A stretch of DNA of 64,000 nucleotides, taken from positions 82,997,234-83,061,233 of the forward strand of contig OY744532.1 of the NCBI GenBank assembly GCA_963556195.1, read 5' to 3'. Origin of the DNA: Sepiola atlantica (taxonomy: Eukaryota; Mollusca; Cephalopoda; Sepiida; Sepiolidae). The stretch's first letter is position 1. Each line of letters opens with the position of its first letter. The translations under genes were made by a program, and so were the position numbers. Under the pieces are notes generated by a model. It saw nothing but the letters and a program-made list of their open reading frames with translations. It was not told where the DNA came from and searched no databases. Positions 34,601 to 47,323 of this stretch are shown here, piece by piece.

Positions 34601-34631
34601 ACCCCGAGCAACGCCGGGTAGCCCCGCTAGT
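34601..34631 (+). other. Helitron 3' terminus: hairpin plus CTAG
   Basis: ACCCCGAGCAACGCCGGGT can fold with CCCG (34,603-34,606) pairing CGGG (34,615-34,618). Eight bases on comes CTAG at 34,627-34,630, then the host T. A GC-rich hairpin about ten bases before CTRR is the recognised 3' signal of Helitrons, and the GCAACGCCGGGT word is one I associate with many invertebrate Helitron ends. Confidence 0.75.
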
Positions 34632-34849
34632 ATATAAATAAAAGTAAATATGTCATTCAAAATTAAACATATTCATTTTTATTTTCTTTGAATCTTCCAC
34701 TAAAAGAGTTATACTCTCTCTTTTAGTTGAACGTATGAGACACCATAAATATGTGTTGCAAATGCGTTTTGTACACGTGTGTGAATTATGTGTAGTATGT
34801 TAATGCAATCATTCGAATCTATGTTGATATCTGAAGTATGAGGCGATGA

Positions 34850-35045
34850 GGAATAAACGGAAGACCTAAAAAGCTCAACTTTTCGCCTGAATGTTATATG
34901 GGATTCATCAAGTGCTAACAAACAAATGGCAAAAAATGGCAAAAGACGTATTTTGTCATTTTTTGCATGATTTTCGCTCGCTCTTGACAAAGCACATACA
35001 CCATTTGTGCGAAACGTTGAGCTTTTTAGGTCTTCCGCATATTCC
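34850..35045. mobile_element. 196-bp inverted-repeat element with hammerhead-like arms
   Basis: GGAATAAACGGAAGACCTAA (from 34,850) continuing into AAAGCTCAAC, and its near-complement ending at 35,045, form arms of about 30 bp with two or three mismatches. Read outward, the right arm has CTTGACAA (34,983), a GCAC...GTGC stem and GAAAC (35,011). The left arm on the minus strand has CTTGATGAA (34,912 back to 34,904) and CGAAAA (34,885-34,880). Both resemble a hammerhead core in which C3 has become U. A TA tract starts 45 bp beyond the right arm. Confidence 0.65.
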
Positions 35046-35085
35046 ATTTTAATTTCATACCGTCGGATTATTTTATCGTTTCATC

Positions 35086-35381
<296 letters not shown>

Positions 35382-35449
35382 GACACACATTCGTATTACT
35401 GCTTATATATACAAATTTAATGGAGATTCTGAATATTTCTTATTCAAAT

Positions 35450-37229
35450 TAGAGACTGGTCACTATCATATCCGCTAACACCTTGTAAAATAGGCAACAC
35501 AACTGAGATTTAGAACATATCTATTAATTGTTAACTTTTCTACAAATAGGGTCCAACCCCCTTTGAGTCTTTTTAAAGGAAACAAAATTAAACGAAATAC
35601 ACCTTACGCCTAGCAAATTATTCGTAATCATCGGTCAAGTATTTTTGACTTAAACCCTGTACATATAAATATATAATCTTATTAAGATACCTAGTGTTAA
35701 TCATTCTATTAACAATATAAATGAGTATGAACATACAAGGAAACAAACTCAAATCAGACGCCCTTAAAAAAACAATTAAATCGCATCTTCACAAACATCC
35801 GAGGTTGAAGGGGTAACCACGATGTGTAGAATTATTTCCTCCTAATGAAGTCATCACATTTCATATCATAAACGAAAGAAATTCACACCCCTCAATCTTG
35901 TCTAAAATTTAAGCATGCAATGCTACCCCTCACTCTCTTATAAATACTAAACCAAGTTAATTCCGGTACGAAACAGCATCACATTTATTAGAAAACTTAG
36001 TCTAGAATTAGATGATCAGGCGTACGTTTGCTTTAGATTAACCCTAAAACACAGCATTTGTTATCTATATTTCCTCTACATTTCACCCACGGCCACGGAC
36101 TCTTCTCTACTCAACTATATATTTGATAGTCAAGACACAGCTGGTGCCTTTAATTTGAGCGCCAAAATTCAAGTATTTAGATATTTTAATGTCCACCGCC
36201 GAAATGATTGATTTCTCGAACTACACAGACAGAACTGATAACAGAAGCCTTGTTTTTATGTTTCAGTTCCCGTTTAATAAACCGTGAATTTCCCGACCCG
36301 ACACCCAGTTCTTGAAGATGAGAAGCTTCACTTCTCACACTATTCTTGAGACTACGATCCGAGGCTCGTGTGATTGATGCGTATAGCCCTATTTGGAACA
36401 TTGACCCCCTTGTGATAATGGGTTCATCATGTTTAAACATTCGACAATAAACCAAAATGCCGTTACTTAAAACGACGAAATATTCTCAACGAGCTGACTA
36501 GGTATCTCTCAAAGATCTTATGAGTAATACTCTTATGTTTTATATTTCAAAAATAATGTAACAATCGGCCAGGCCAGGTATAGACACGGTTGTCCCAACG
36601 CGCAATTCCGAATAGGCAGAAAGCATTCCTTCTATTCAACTGCTATTAGTCAGACAAACGTAAAGCATCAAGAAATAATCGTAAGAGTGTAATAGGCGCA
36701 GCTAAATGTAATAGTAATGAGATAACCAGAAAACGCAGGAACTTTCCATTGTTGGAAAATCAATAATAGTGGTGTAAATAATGCACGATCAACAATACTA
36801 CCATGATGCACGGCAACGGATGAGGCTAAACTTATTTCCCAACTTGTTTCCAACTAGTTTATCTTGCACTCTACAAACAACTCTCTTTCAATTTTCCTAC
36901 TACAATCTGATCGTCATGTTTTTCCGTAGTCCTGGATACATTAACAATGATTTACACCTCAGTAGCATGCTGGCTTGATTTACTCCCTGCTATATAATAG
37001 AACAATGCTCTGTTAACTGGGTTTCACTTTTCTTTGAACTCTACAACAAATGGCTTGTTGAATCTTGCTTTTATCTGATAGCTGAAAAATAGTGGCTGTA
37101 AAATCAGTGTTTCGGGGAACTACAGTGAAAAAACTAATTAAAAAACTATCGAATAGTAAGCATTTTCCCACCCTTCGCCGAAACTATTAATCACTCTACT
37201 GATAGTAATCTGCCTTTAGAAAATGCAAC
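35450..37229. other. Gene-free DNA
   Basis: No supported gene. The end of the stretch may hold the unrecognisable 5' part of the plus-strand LINE relic that becomes readable from about 37,330. Confidence 0.5.
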
Positions 37230-37329
37230 ATCTTTTGCTAGTCAATTTAGGTAATCACGTTCTAACGCCAATGTCTTAACAGTCATCTCTGACAGTATAC
37301 AGCATACACTAGATTAGTCGGGTACATCC

Positions 37330-38290
37330 AATGCAGTAGTATGTTATATATTCAAAACCTTCGACAAGGTCAAGCATGGAGGTCTTCAAAAAAACGATTA
37401 GTGTGTACGGTACTACTGGACGAGCATTTAATCTAATGAGATACTTACTGAGCTAAACGAAATACCCAGGTTCACTAGATGGGCGGACACCTAAACAGCA
37501 TAAAATTAATACTGTGTGTCACAAGGTTCCATTCTTGTAATTTTATGATTCTTTATTGTCATAAACGACACCCCTGATGCAATGGTGTCCGATATAGGTA
37601 TATTTATCGATGCTACCACACTGTTCTCGACACGTGAACCCATCGAACGCACGCATATCCAAGACAATCGAGGTGTCCATATAAATTTACCGTAAGTCTG
37701 CAGTATAATGGGAAAATAAATGGGTGGTTACATTTAATTCTTCCATAGACAAACTTCTCTCCTTTAATAATAAGACTCTAACCATAAAACTTCTCGGTCT
37801 AACATTAACAAGTACCATGAACTAACATAAATGCATGGAAAATACTGCCAAGCTTTCTGTAAAGAAAGTGGATTCCCCCTTACCGGAATATAAAACCTTC
37901 TGTTACCTGCCAGTATCCTATATATTTATAAAGTGACGATTCGCCTATGCCTCGAGTATTGTTGTCACATCTAGGCACGTGCACCATCAGCTAACTTCTC
38001 CGACTTGAACAGAGTCTAAAAGTAAAGTATTGCTTAATCGGTCCCACATTGTCTACCTATCACTAACACCTGTCTAATCACCGCAATGTTGCATCCTTGT
38101 TCTTTTATTCGCAAGTAATCAAATAAAACGTGCTCTGATTATTTTACTGCAATTTTCGTCCACCTCAATATAAATGCACCACACAAACTGGGAAAGCAGA
38201 AAAATCCAGTAAACATTTTCAGATTACAGATACCTTCTACTATACTAGCTTCTTTCCTCGAGCTGATTACATTTCGAATTCCCTCAATGC
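37330..38290 (+). pseudogene. Eroded jockey-like LINE reverse transcriptase, plus strand
   Basis: Short in-frame islands survive: KTFDKVKHGG (the DxSKAFDKVWH block), then SQGSIL near 37,525 and, about 30 codons on, GIFIDATTLFSTR (37,590-37,640), which stands for the FADDTTLYS catalytic box with both Asp positions affected. After that come weaker islands of the C-terminal region. Order and spacing match the copy at 58.0-59.8 kb, but frameshifts and stops are many. It ends near 38,290 in A/T-rich sequence and points toward the minus-strand copy. Confidence 0.55.
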
Positions 38291-38329
38291 TACATTACGA
38301 ACTTAATTTAATATATTTTTCATATTTAT

Positions 38330-40470
38330 TTTATTTTATTTCTCTTTAAATCAGCCGGCTTTTTTTTATTTTCATTAACCCCAAACAAGGCATATTTAAT
38401 CTGAGATGTAAGGCGTTATTGTTAATTACGGATTATATCTACAGACACATTTACAATAGGGAGTTGTGCAGCAAGGTGCTTGTTTGCATTACTTTTAAAT
38501 TCTTGCATGTTTGTACAGTCTGGGAAACAGGAAGAAAAAAGGGGGTTCCAAGGGCTAGCAGTTCGAAAAAATAAACTATTAGATTAGAAATATCTTCGAC
38601 GCCTGAGGACCTATACAGTAAAGTTGTTGGATTTTGCTGTTTGTCTGGTTGATCGGGAGTAAGTACATCGATAAACACCATGCTGCAAGTTCTTATAAGC
38701 ACATTCTCTTGAAGTACATGCAAAACAAGTACCGGGATGCATCATTGCGTCGATGGGACTTGAGTTGAAGCTTGGTTTACATTGTGGGATCTATTATTAT
38801 AGAAGCTTTCTTTAGATGAGGAATAAAAGCGAGAGACTTGTATTAGATGGCTGAGTTTAGATGTGACAACAATACTCCATGGATGATCGAATGGTAGCTG
38901 TGTAGAGATATAGGATACGAACAAGTGTAAGAAGTGCTGTAGCACTGCAGATGGCCCCACCTTTCATTCAGGAGTCTCAAAAATATGGTCTATGTATTTG
39001 CTTCAATTAATTGTGCCTGTGCATTCTAAGCCGATGAGTTTGAATTATGTACGTTTAAGGTAGAGTGCTATAAGCAATGGCAATCGGTTGTTTAAAAGTG
39101 TTCTTATAATTGTCAAGGAAAAGGATATTTATCTTAATGAACTTAATGGTGCCATCCATTTACGTCCCCATGCAACTGGATGTTATTTTCCAAGGATTCT
39201 GACTTTGTCTTTGATGTATGCGCGGTTTTTTTTACTTACATGTATCGTATAGTGTGGACATCAGAAAATATTCAAATCTCGGACACAATATCATCAGAGA
39301 TGTCGTTTATCAATATCAGTATTACATATCATTAATGTTATGGTGTTAGGGTGTACGACTATCAAGACCACTGTTATTTTTCTAGACTAAGAAAGATCTG
39401 ATTATATTAAATATACGTTTAGTAATAATGTACAAATAAATGTTAATGAAAATACCTTAATTGCAGACCTTGTCAAAAGCTTTTTATATATAAAGCTCTC
39501 CCCCTAAATTCCCCTTACTTATGCAGTGTATATTATGCTCGTTTTGATATATTCGTTTGTGTATCCTCATTAGAACAGGGTTGTCCAAATCCATACTTTT
39601 AGGCAGAAAAGAGTGTAGCATTACTGGTGTAGTGTACTATAGCTAGATTACTTAACAGCTCAAAGATTTCCCGTTAAGAGAGGGTTGATAATGTAACGGT
39701 GATAGCTTTGCGGGTCAGTACTTTTAAGATACATTGTTAACACTGATACTATGCATTGTGGCTTATGTCTTCAGTTTGAGATTCAGTAGAATGAAGTCTG
39801 AAGTGGATGTTAAACCGAGCGGCTGGACAAGAAGTTCAGTATCTCTCAGTTGCAGTGCAAGCGACGCAATGGTGGCTAGATGGAGGGAAACTTGTTGACT
39901 GTGCACTCTTCCTTAACGTCTTAAAGAGTTTCCAGACATTATGAGTTCCTCATTTCTGCAACTCAATGCACTCTCTGGTCATCTCGACACACCTACATTT
40001 GGCTGTGGCGATTACGCTCTAATAATAGTGTATTGATGCTATGAATGTTGTTTATTTGTATCTGACATACGGCGGTTGAATCAGCGGTATGCTTGTTGCC
40101 TATGCGCATTAATAGCTGCGCACTTCGACGAGAACAAGTGTTGAGAATTGAGCTTGTATAACATTTCCGCGCGAAGACTTGTGCTTCTATGCTTTCTTTT
40201 ACCTATTATGCGACATTATTGGCGCACTGTTCAGCAGGAGGGAAACATCGTTGCTCCATTGGGTGTATTTGACGTAATATCTGATGGATTACCGACTAAC
40301 CCGTTTGTAGTATAGCGTCATTAGGAGCAACAGCTCTACAGCTAGTGGTCGAAAGTTTAAACTGCGATCTATCATGATCACAAGGGGTTCAGCGATGTAG
40401 AGTGGCCTATGTGCATCCGTCACACAAGCCTCAGCTAGTGGAGTAAGGAATAGATCTACAAGTAAGGCTT
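38330..40470 (-). pseudogene. Eroded jockey-like LINE, minus strand
   Basis: The 3' end (38,330-38,720) matches the 3' end of the copy at 58 kb: CCCCAAACAAGGCA, then GTTGTGCAGCAAGGTG, TTGCATG, and GGGAAACAGG, in the same order. Antisense of GTCTAAAAAGAT-type RT sequence is seen near 39,400, and 39,800-40,470 looks like the endonuclease/N-terminal part (AEPLVIMIDRSLNFRP reads on the minus strand near 40,350). Heavily broken by frameshifts. The 5' limit is uncertain. Two short frames at 38,451-38,723 and 38,742-38,960 are chance remnants of it. Confidence 0.55.
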
Positions 40471-41089
40471 GCTGATCTCATCATTTGGGAGGCGGGTCAC
40501 AAAATAAACAGTCTGTGAAAGGTAATTTGAAATTAAAAATAAACTATGCGTGCATATACTAGCTGCGTCTTTAAAGCTTGAGAAAGAACACAATTTATTG
40601 TGGTGAGCATTAAACTTTAAATGATTTATTTTCAAATATGACACATTCGAACTAAATGACTATTGTATTGAATATTCAGTAAAATTGGCTACAACTACAA
40701 CTTGTGTAACATCTGCAACGGTTCTGTTGGCAAGTTTGAAAGAATAAACAATTTTTGGTTTACCATCCCTAAATACATGTATATTAGCGCTCGGATCAAA
40801 GGAGTACTATTAGAAGTAACTTCGAGCAGGGTTCAGTTACTGGTCGAAGGATAACGGTAAAAAATATTAGTAATTAGCTATGTGTTGTAAAGTTAATCCA
40901 ATGCACATGTAAGAATTATCCTCTTGTTCTACCTCTAGACCTATGTCATTCTGGTAGCTACAGTTTAGCCGTTTCACGTGTATTGTTTATTCGTGATGAT
41001 GTTTTCCCCGTATTCTGATACGATTGTCGTTGATTTTATTTATTTTCATATTTTTGGTATTTCTGTTCATACTAAACAAAACACATTGT

Positions 41090-41185
41090 GAATGCAGCCT
41101 AACGGGCAACTGTGATAGAAACAATATTTATCGGTGGGAAGTTCGGCAGCAAGATGTTTATTCACATTACATTTAAATTTATCGT
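41090..41185 (-). pseudogene. Short LINE 3'-end relic
   Basis: GAAGTTCGGCAGCAAGATGT followed by TTATTCACATTACATTTAAA parallels GAGGCTGTGCAGCGAGATGT followed by TTGTTTACAG at 58,120 and the equivalent in the 38.4-kb copy. It is a third fragment of the same LINE family. Confidence 0.4.
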
Positions 41186-41917
41186 AGTCAGATTACTATA
41201 TTACCATTAAATAACACATTAAAAGTACTAAAGTAATTGTTGGTATTGAAAACTTTTACATATTAAAAATATTTGACTTAAAACCTTATAACCTTGTCTG
41301 CTGATACTATGAAAAGTCGCAAATCTTGATTCTGCTTTTCTCAGATCTTATGCTCGGGATCGTTTTATTGTATGTTTTCTTACTATGTTATTATCTATGT
41401 AAACATCATATGTGCCTACTTGACTTAAAATAATATAAATTGTAACTTAGTAAAATATGAACTAAACTAGCCTTAGTGAAATGCCATATTATGAAGTAAT
41501 ATATATCTATATGTTTAAATAATTATATATCTATTTGAACCCTTCGTTTAAATGACGTTCCTAATATTTTGTAAAATGTTAACACTACGTATGAGGAAAT
41601 TTATAATATTATCTAATTTTCAGTTTATGTATAATATTTCAATATCGTTATTATGCCGGGTTGTATGGGCTTAATACCCTATTTAAAATCGAATGTTTCA
41701 GATTTGAATTACATTTGATCAAAAGTGATGATACACCAATAATGGACGATTTTATGAATTTGAAATGTCTAATAAAGAAACCTGAAGCTTAAACCTTTAA
41801 TTTAAGACATGTTCCATAATCGAAACCATATCATGGATATAGATAAACGTTTTATAAATGATGATAAACGTATTGTTTTGTAGAATCATATATTTATTAT
41901 TTTAAGATAAATAATGC
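41186..41917. other. Gene-free AT-rich DNA
   Basis: No open frame of note and no repeat I recognise. Confidence 0.5.
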
Positions 41918-41956
<39 letters not shown>

Positions 41957-42468
41957 GGCTAGGAAGTTTCTCAACCATTAAAACTATATAAAAACAAAAC
42001 AAAAATTAAACTTTTAGTCGCAAGTCGTTCAGTGGAAAATAACTCATGTAAGCCAATTTACTTTTAGCTGTTATTATATTAGTTTGCTTCTAACATTATT
42101 TAAGGGATCATCAGTTGTTTACCATAGAAAATCTATTTCGGGAATTTAAAAACAAGACAGTATTTAATTTCATGGCTTCCCAGCAAAGTTGATCAGATCT
42201 CACTTCCCTTAAAAGACAAAACATAAACGTTCCGTATACTAAATCTAAATTTTGTTCTGTATAAATGTTTTGCTAACTTATATTAGTTATAAAAAAAACA
42301 TTTTTTAATTAAAAAAGTCTTCCTTATCTGTGTTGTGCGTCTGTCTAATTAAATTTATCCGTTACTTAAAAAAATGTTGCTGCATTTTAAAGTGTTTGGA
42401 CGAATCCATTACACTATTATTTAGGTAATTAATGTATTCTAATTTTTAGTTTTATATCATAAATATAG

Positions 42469-42529
<61 letters not shown>

Positions 42530-42540
42530 CATACATACAT
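41918..42540. repeat. (TA)n tracts at both ends of unique DNA
   Basis: TA with TG breaks at about 41,918-41,955 and 42,470-42,540, the latter ending in CATACATACATAC. The 500 bp between is AT-rich and unassigned. Confidence 0.85.
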
Positions 42541-42744
42541 ACTATTTTATATACTTATATAATCTAATTATATACTATATTTGTTTATATAATTACTTTG
42601 ACAGTTCTCGATTCAGAAGTAATGTTTGGTAGGATACTGTAATAATGTGTTATTGCTAAAGACCGCATTATTTAAACTGTCATGATAAATATTTAAGAAA
42701 AAGTACATTTACAAACACACACACACGTACCATAACATATACAA

Positions 42745-43720
42745 GAGAATTTGAATTAACTACTTGAAACCATCTTCGATTGTCTTCGGTCTCCCTGTAC
42801 AAGGATTTGTCATGACAACCTGGCATGAGGATATTTCCCCACCACGAATAAAACCTGCCCCAAAATTTAAGATAACACAGTATTCGCAACACAAATACGA
42901 TTCACTCATGATGGCTATACACTTGCTAATACGAAAAATATTGCACCTTCTCCTAGTGATGTTACCTTAAGAAAAAGACTAAGCTGGATACTCCACCAGA
43001 TTAGATGAATTCTTTTCATAGACTTTAGTAAGACAAAGGGGCAAACAAAATATAGACTGGACAACTAGGGGAGAAGACAATGTAATGTTCTTAAGTTCTT
43101 TACTAACTCAACATTTGAGAACAAGGGAGTTTTAATAGCATATTCGAATATTTATTTTTCTCATATAGCGATTAAGTGTATGCCCTATGAAGAGACCCCT
43201 TGATTTCTGAGAACTTCAACTGAAATAAAATAAAACATAAGTAAAAAGTTCGAATTACCTACAGGCCATTATCCTCAGGTTTCCTCGGTCTATCTGTACA
43301 ACAGGTTGTCAGGACATCGTGACATGAAGTTATTACTTCCACCTACAATTCTACCCTGACACAATATTCAAAATAAGACACGCTATTCAAAATACAAATA
43401 ATATCGCCTCGGCATGTTAACTCAGTGGTCTAGACGAGGAATGACCCACCTTCTCAGAGTAATGCTACTTCATGTAACAGCACTTAGCTAGATACTCAAT
43501 TAGACACGATTAATTGTGGTAAATGGATCCCGTAAGACACAAATACGACAGAAAATATATACTATACTAGAGGTAATTGGTCAATTGGGGATAAATTAAT
43601 GTTCTTAATCTCTTTCATGGAATATGAAAATATATTAGTCTCATATAGAGATTAAGTGTTAGACCAAAGAAAGGGACCCTTGTTGTATGAGAATTCACTT
43701 ACTAAATTTAAATGATTACT
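42745..43720. repeat. Diverged direct duplication, about 480 bp unit
   Basis: The two halves share order and sequence: TCTTCGGTCTCCCTGTACAA / CCTCGGTCTATCTGTACAAC, CACCTTCTCCTAGTGATG / CACCTTCTCAGAGTAATG, AATGTTCTTAAGTTCTTT / AATGTTCTTAATCTCTTT and TCTCATATAGCGATTAAGTG / TCTCATATAGAGATTAAGTG. The last pair is about 480 bp apart. The family is unknown. The second half has an A-box-like TAACTCAGTGG (43,419) but no B box, so a tRNA origin is not supported. Confidence 0.7.
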
Positions 43721-43726
43721 AATATG

Positions 43727-44171
<445 letters not shown>

Positions 44172-44203
<32 letters not shown>

Positions 44204-44240
44204 TATATATATTCATATATATATATATATATATATATTC
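44172..44240. repeat. Palindromic (TA)n tract
   Basis: Two TA runs separated by GAATATATATATTC, so the whole tract is a perfect inverted repeat about the centre near 44,206. It abuts the inverted-repeat element to the right. Confidence 0.9.
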
Positions 44241-44640
44241 CATGAAAAATGTATGTATACTGAAATAATATGCCATTACAAGGGTTAAGATGAACATTCA
44301 TATACACTAAATATACAAAAGCAAGGAAATTCCCAAATGTTTACACGTGTATTGTCATTAAGGGTATGCGATCACAACAGGGCTATGTATTTTACTGGTA
44401 GGAATTGTGGTTGAGCGCACCCTACACACTTAATCCACCTATGCATAGAGACGTATACTGTAGTGATGTGATAATGAAATGGTGTGGTTGATATGTAGTC
44501 ATCCCCTTAATGACAATAAAAGTGTAAACATTTGGGAATTTACTTGCTTTTGTACATTTACTGTATACGAATGTACAACTTAACCCTATTAAGAGTATAT
44601 GCTTTCAGTATACTGGCATTTTTCATGGAATGTTACTACT
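44240..44640. mobile_element. Inverted-repeat element of about 400 bp
   Basis: TCCATGAAAAATG (44,240) pairs with CATTTTTCATGGA (44,620), and inner parts pair too: GCAAGGAAATTCCCAAATGT with TTTGGGAATTTACTTGC, and CATTAAGGG with CCCCTTAATG. The arms are about 130 bp with mismatches and the centre about 135 bp. The right arm is shared with the larger terminal repeats described next, so this is either a solo element or an extra arm at the end of the 5.3-kb unit. Confidence 0.7.
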
Positions 44641-45236
44641 GTTGTAAAAGATATGTCTCAATACAATGCCTTCTCATAACTAATATAGTTGCTAGTTTGA
44701 CTTAACAAGGTATATGGTAAACTGAAATTAAAATGTCATCAACTAGACCCTACAACCTCTATATTTGTCGAAAATCAGCTGAATCCATCAAATGGTCGAT
44801 AAGATATAGAATAAAGTGTATGAATACTGGTCATTTTAAGTTTTTTTTGAATTTACTAGAAAACTAAGGTATATAGTAAACTGAAATTATAATGGCATCA
44901 ACTAGACCTTAGAACTTCTATCTCTGCAAAAAATCAGCAATCCATCAAATAGTTGATGAGATACAGGGTGGCACATACGTACGTACGCACGTACGTACGT
45001 ACACACAAATAACATGATTTTATGATTGAACTTTCTGGATCTCTGGGTTGCCTTGACAAATGATGCTGAAATTCTACACACTTATAAAACCTATCAAATA
45101 AAAATGTTTTAACTAATGCAAAGTTTTAACTAATTTGGTTTATTGGTTTTTGAGTTATGATTGATCAAAAAAATGAGATTTCCAGCATAGGCCATTCGTG
45201 ATTTCTATTAAAGGATAGAGCGCTCTCCTGCCTCCC

Positions 45237-45242
<6 letters not shown>

Positions 45243-45295
<53 letters not shown>
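45243..45295. repeat. (TA)n microsatellite
   Basis: About 52 bp of TA inside the 5.3-kb unit. Confidence 0.95.
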
Positions 45296-45299
<4 letters not shown>

Positions 45300-45464
45300 C
45301 AATTAACTGTCTGTCAATAATCCGGCCCTGACCATCACCCATTATATCAAGCTCTGAAACGGACAAACAGTATAGAGAAAAATACCTGTTTTAATCTACC
45401 GCTATCAAATAACTCATGTGGTTCTGAAATAAAAAATATAAAACATTAAATTACTCTCTAAAAC

Positions 45465-45642
45465 ACAGCTATATATATACATATATATATAACTATATAT
45501 ATATATATATATGTGTGTGTGTATGTGTGTATGTATATTGCGAGGCGTTTTATGTAGAAATAAAGGTCTTTTTATATTCTTACATATCATGCACACATAC
45601 ACACACACACATATATATATATATTTACATGTCATGCACCCC

Positions 45643-45711
<69 letters not shown>

Positions 45712-45715
45712 GTAT
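45465..45715. repeat. (TA)n/(TG)n compound microsatellites
   Basis: TA at 45,470-45,512 followed by TGTGTGTGTATGTGTG, then after 70 bp CACACATACACACACACA-(TA)n and CCCCCACACACATATATA-(TA)n. Minus and plus frames here are only Ile/Tyr/Val/Cys runs. Confidence 0.92.
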
Positions 45716-46430
45716 ATAGTTATATATATTGATGGTTGTTGTGTGTTTATTTTAATGTATACATATACATATACTTCTGCCGCTTGAATATATCCTGGAC
45801 ACATTCGTTTGAAAACAGGAAAATGGCTTCGAGCCTCATACTTCCAGACGCAACAATATTGAAAATGCAACAATTCAGCCATTGATGTTCTATTTGGTTA
45901 TTCTTGTTTTAAAGAAAAACACACAAGATAATCACGTTTACAAAGAGAATAAAATAATAGCTTCAACGGCTGGTGTGTGCTAATGCCAGACGGCCCTTGG
46001 AGATATTTTTACCGTTTAAGTCACTTCACATTTTCCAGACTACTGATATAGGCAAATAGAACCTTGCAAATGAATCGCTACCGTGTGCATATCACACATG
46101 TTAAGTATATGACTAAAGTTTGCGCACATCACTGATATGTCATTCGCTGTGTTAGAAAGGGTATTGGTTTCCACATAAATCTCTGCTTTTTTGGCGAGTT
46201 CTTTTCTTTTAGTATAAACTAACACTACGCTCATGAATTACTTACGATAATTTAACTAGCATTATTCAGATTTGTTGGATCTAGTTCAATGTTATAAAAT
46301 AAGGAGACAACGTGAAGATGTCCAGCATTCATGATGATATTGCATATATGGGCCACATAGTAAGCAGTGTGCGTTTCCATCTATGTTATTAAATTACTTC
46401 CTTATGTATAGTGTAGCAATGCACTGCCAT
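45716..46430. other. No recognisable gene
   Basis: Unique DNA without coding evidence. A 64-codon minus frame (46,040-46,234) has ordinary composition but no recognisable motif. Confidence 0.5.
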
Positions 46431-46439
46431 TCTATTTTT

Positions 46440-46690
46440 TATTTGTATTCATAATCGTCATTATGAATGTTAGGTGTAACAGCATGTTATTATTTGAGGT
46501 GTAATACTTGCTTTTATAATTATTATTCGTTGTAGTAATAGTAGTACTTTTAGTAGTAGGAACAAAATTGGTAGTAGTAGTAGTATCATCATTCTTAATA
46601 GTCGTAGTAGTAGTTGTAGTAATAATACTAGTAGCAGTAGTAGTAGTAGTTGCAATAGTAGTAGTAGCAGTATAACCGTACAGACGTATC
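46440..46690. repeat. Degenerate (GTA)n/(TAG)n trinucleotide tract
   Basis: GTAGTAGTAGTA-type sequence with many substitutions from about 46,530 to 46,670. It opens Thr-rich and Leu-rich frames on the minus strand that are artefacts of composition. Confidence 0.85.
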
Positions 46691-46891
46691 AACTGAAAAC
46701 TATTTTGTCATACATGTTTTATAATTAAACATATATACCACTTGTCTAACCAAATGAGCCTCCATGTTAGCAAAAGGTCAAACTAATTGCAACACAATGT
46801 TTTGTTATGGCAGAATGCATTTTTGCAAGGTCTCCATATTAACATACTGAACGGCTTGAAAAATCTAAAGATAAAAAATTTGCAAAGTTGG

Positions 46892-46894
<3 letters not shown>

Positions 46895-46939
<45 letters not shown>

Positions 46940-47260
46940 CTTTTAAATTGAGACATAATGATGTAGAAGTATATATAATACAATAATTCCATGAAATACC
47001 CCAATAATTAGATAATGAGAGAATATTCTTTAAATTAATACGATAAAATGGTGTATTTTAAGGTAAAATAATTCTCAGAAACTTAAGATGTACACAAAAA
47101 TACATTTTTTATCGAACGCGAAATTTTATTTGATAAAAATAGAAGGATCTCAGAGGATAACAACTTCTCACCATTATTCTCACGGTAACAGTAGTGCTAT
47201 TAATATTACTTATATAACGGGATTTATTTTTTCTTCCTTATTAATAATATTTATCTCCTT

Positions 47261-47321
<61 letters not shown>
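46895..47321. repeat. (TA)n tracts around unique DNA
   Basis: Runs at about 46,895-46,937 and 47,263-47,321. Nothing recognisable between them. Confidence 0.9.

Positions 47322-47323
<2 letters not shown>

Larger units (their letters stand above)
16230..34630 (+). mobile_element. Giant non-autonomous Helitron carrying satellite DNA
   Basis: The 5' end TCTCTTATATAAAGGGCAG (16,230) follows an A, and the 3' end is a hairpin and CTAG (34,627-34,630) followed by T. This is the A^TC...CTAG^T layout of rolling-circle Helitrons, which make no target duplication. Between the ends lie about 650 bp of 5' sequence, four back-to-back tandem arrays (76, 52, 179/180 and 30 bp), and 300 bp of 3' sequence. 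No Rep/helicase domain is present, so it would depend on another element. Internal tandem repeats are known in Helitron/Helentron-type elements of flies and bivalves, but an element of 18.4 kb that is 85% satellite is unusual. The ends could instead belong to separate insertions that happen to flank the satellite. Confidence 0.72.

Noticed and set aside
43419..43429. tRNA gene or tRNA-derived SINE from TAACTCAGTGG
   Set aside because: No B box, no cloverleaf pairing and no poly-A or LINE-like tail could be found.
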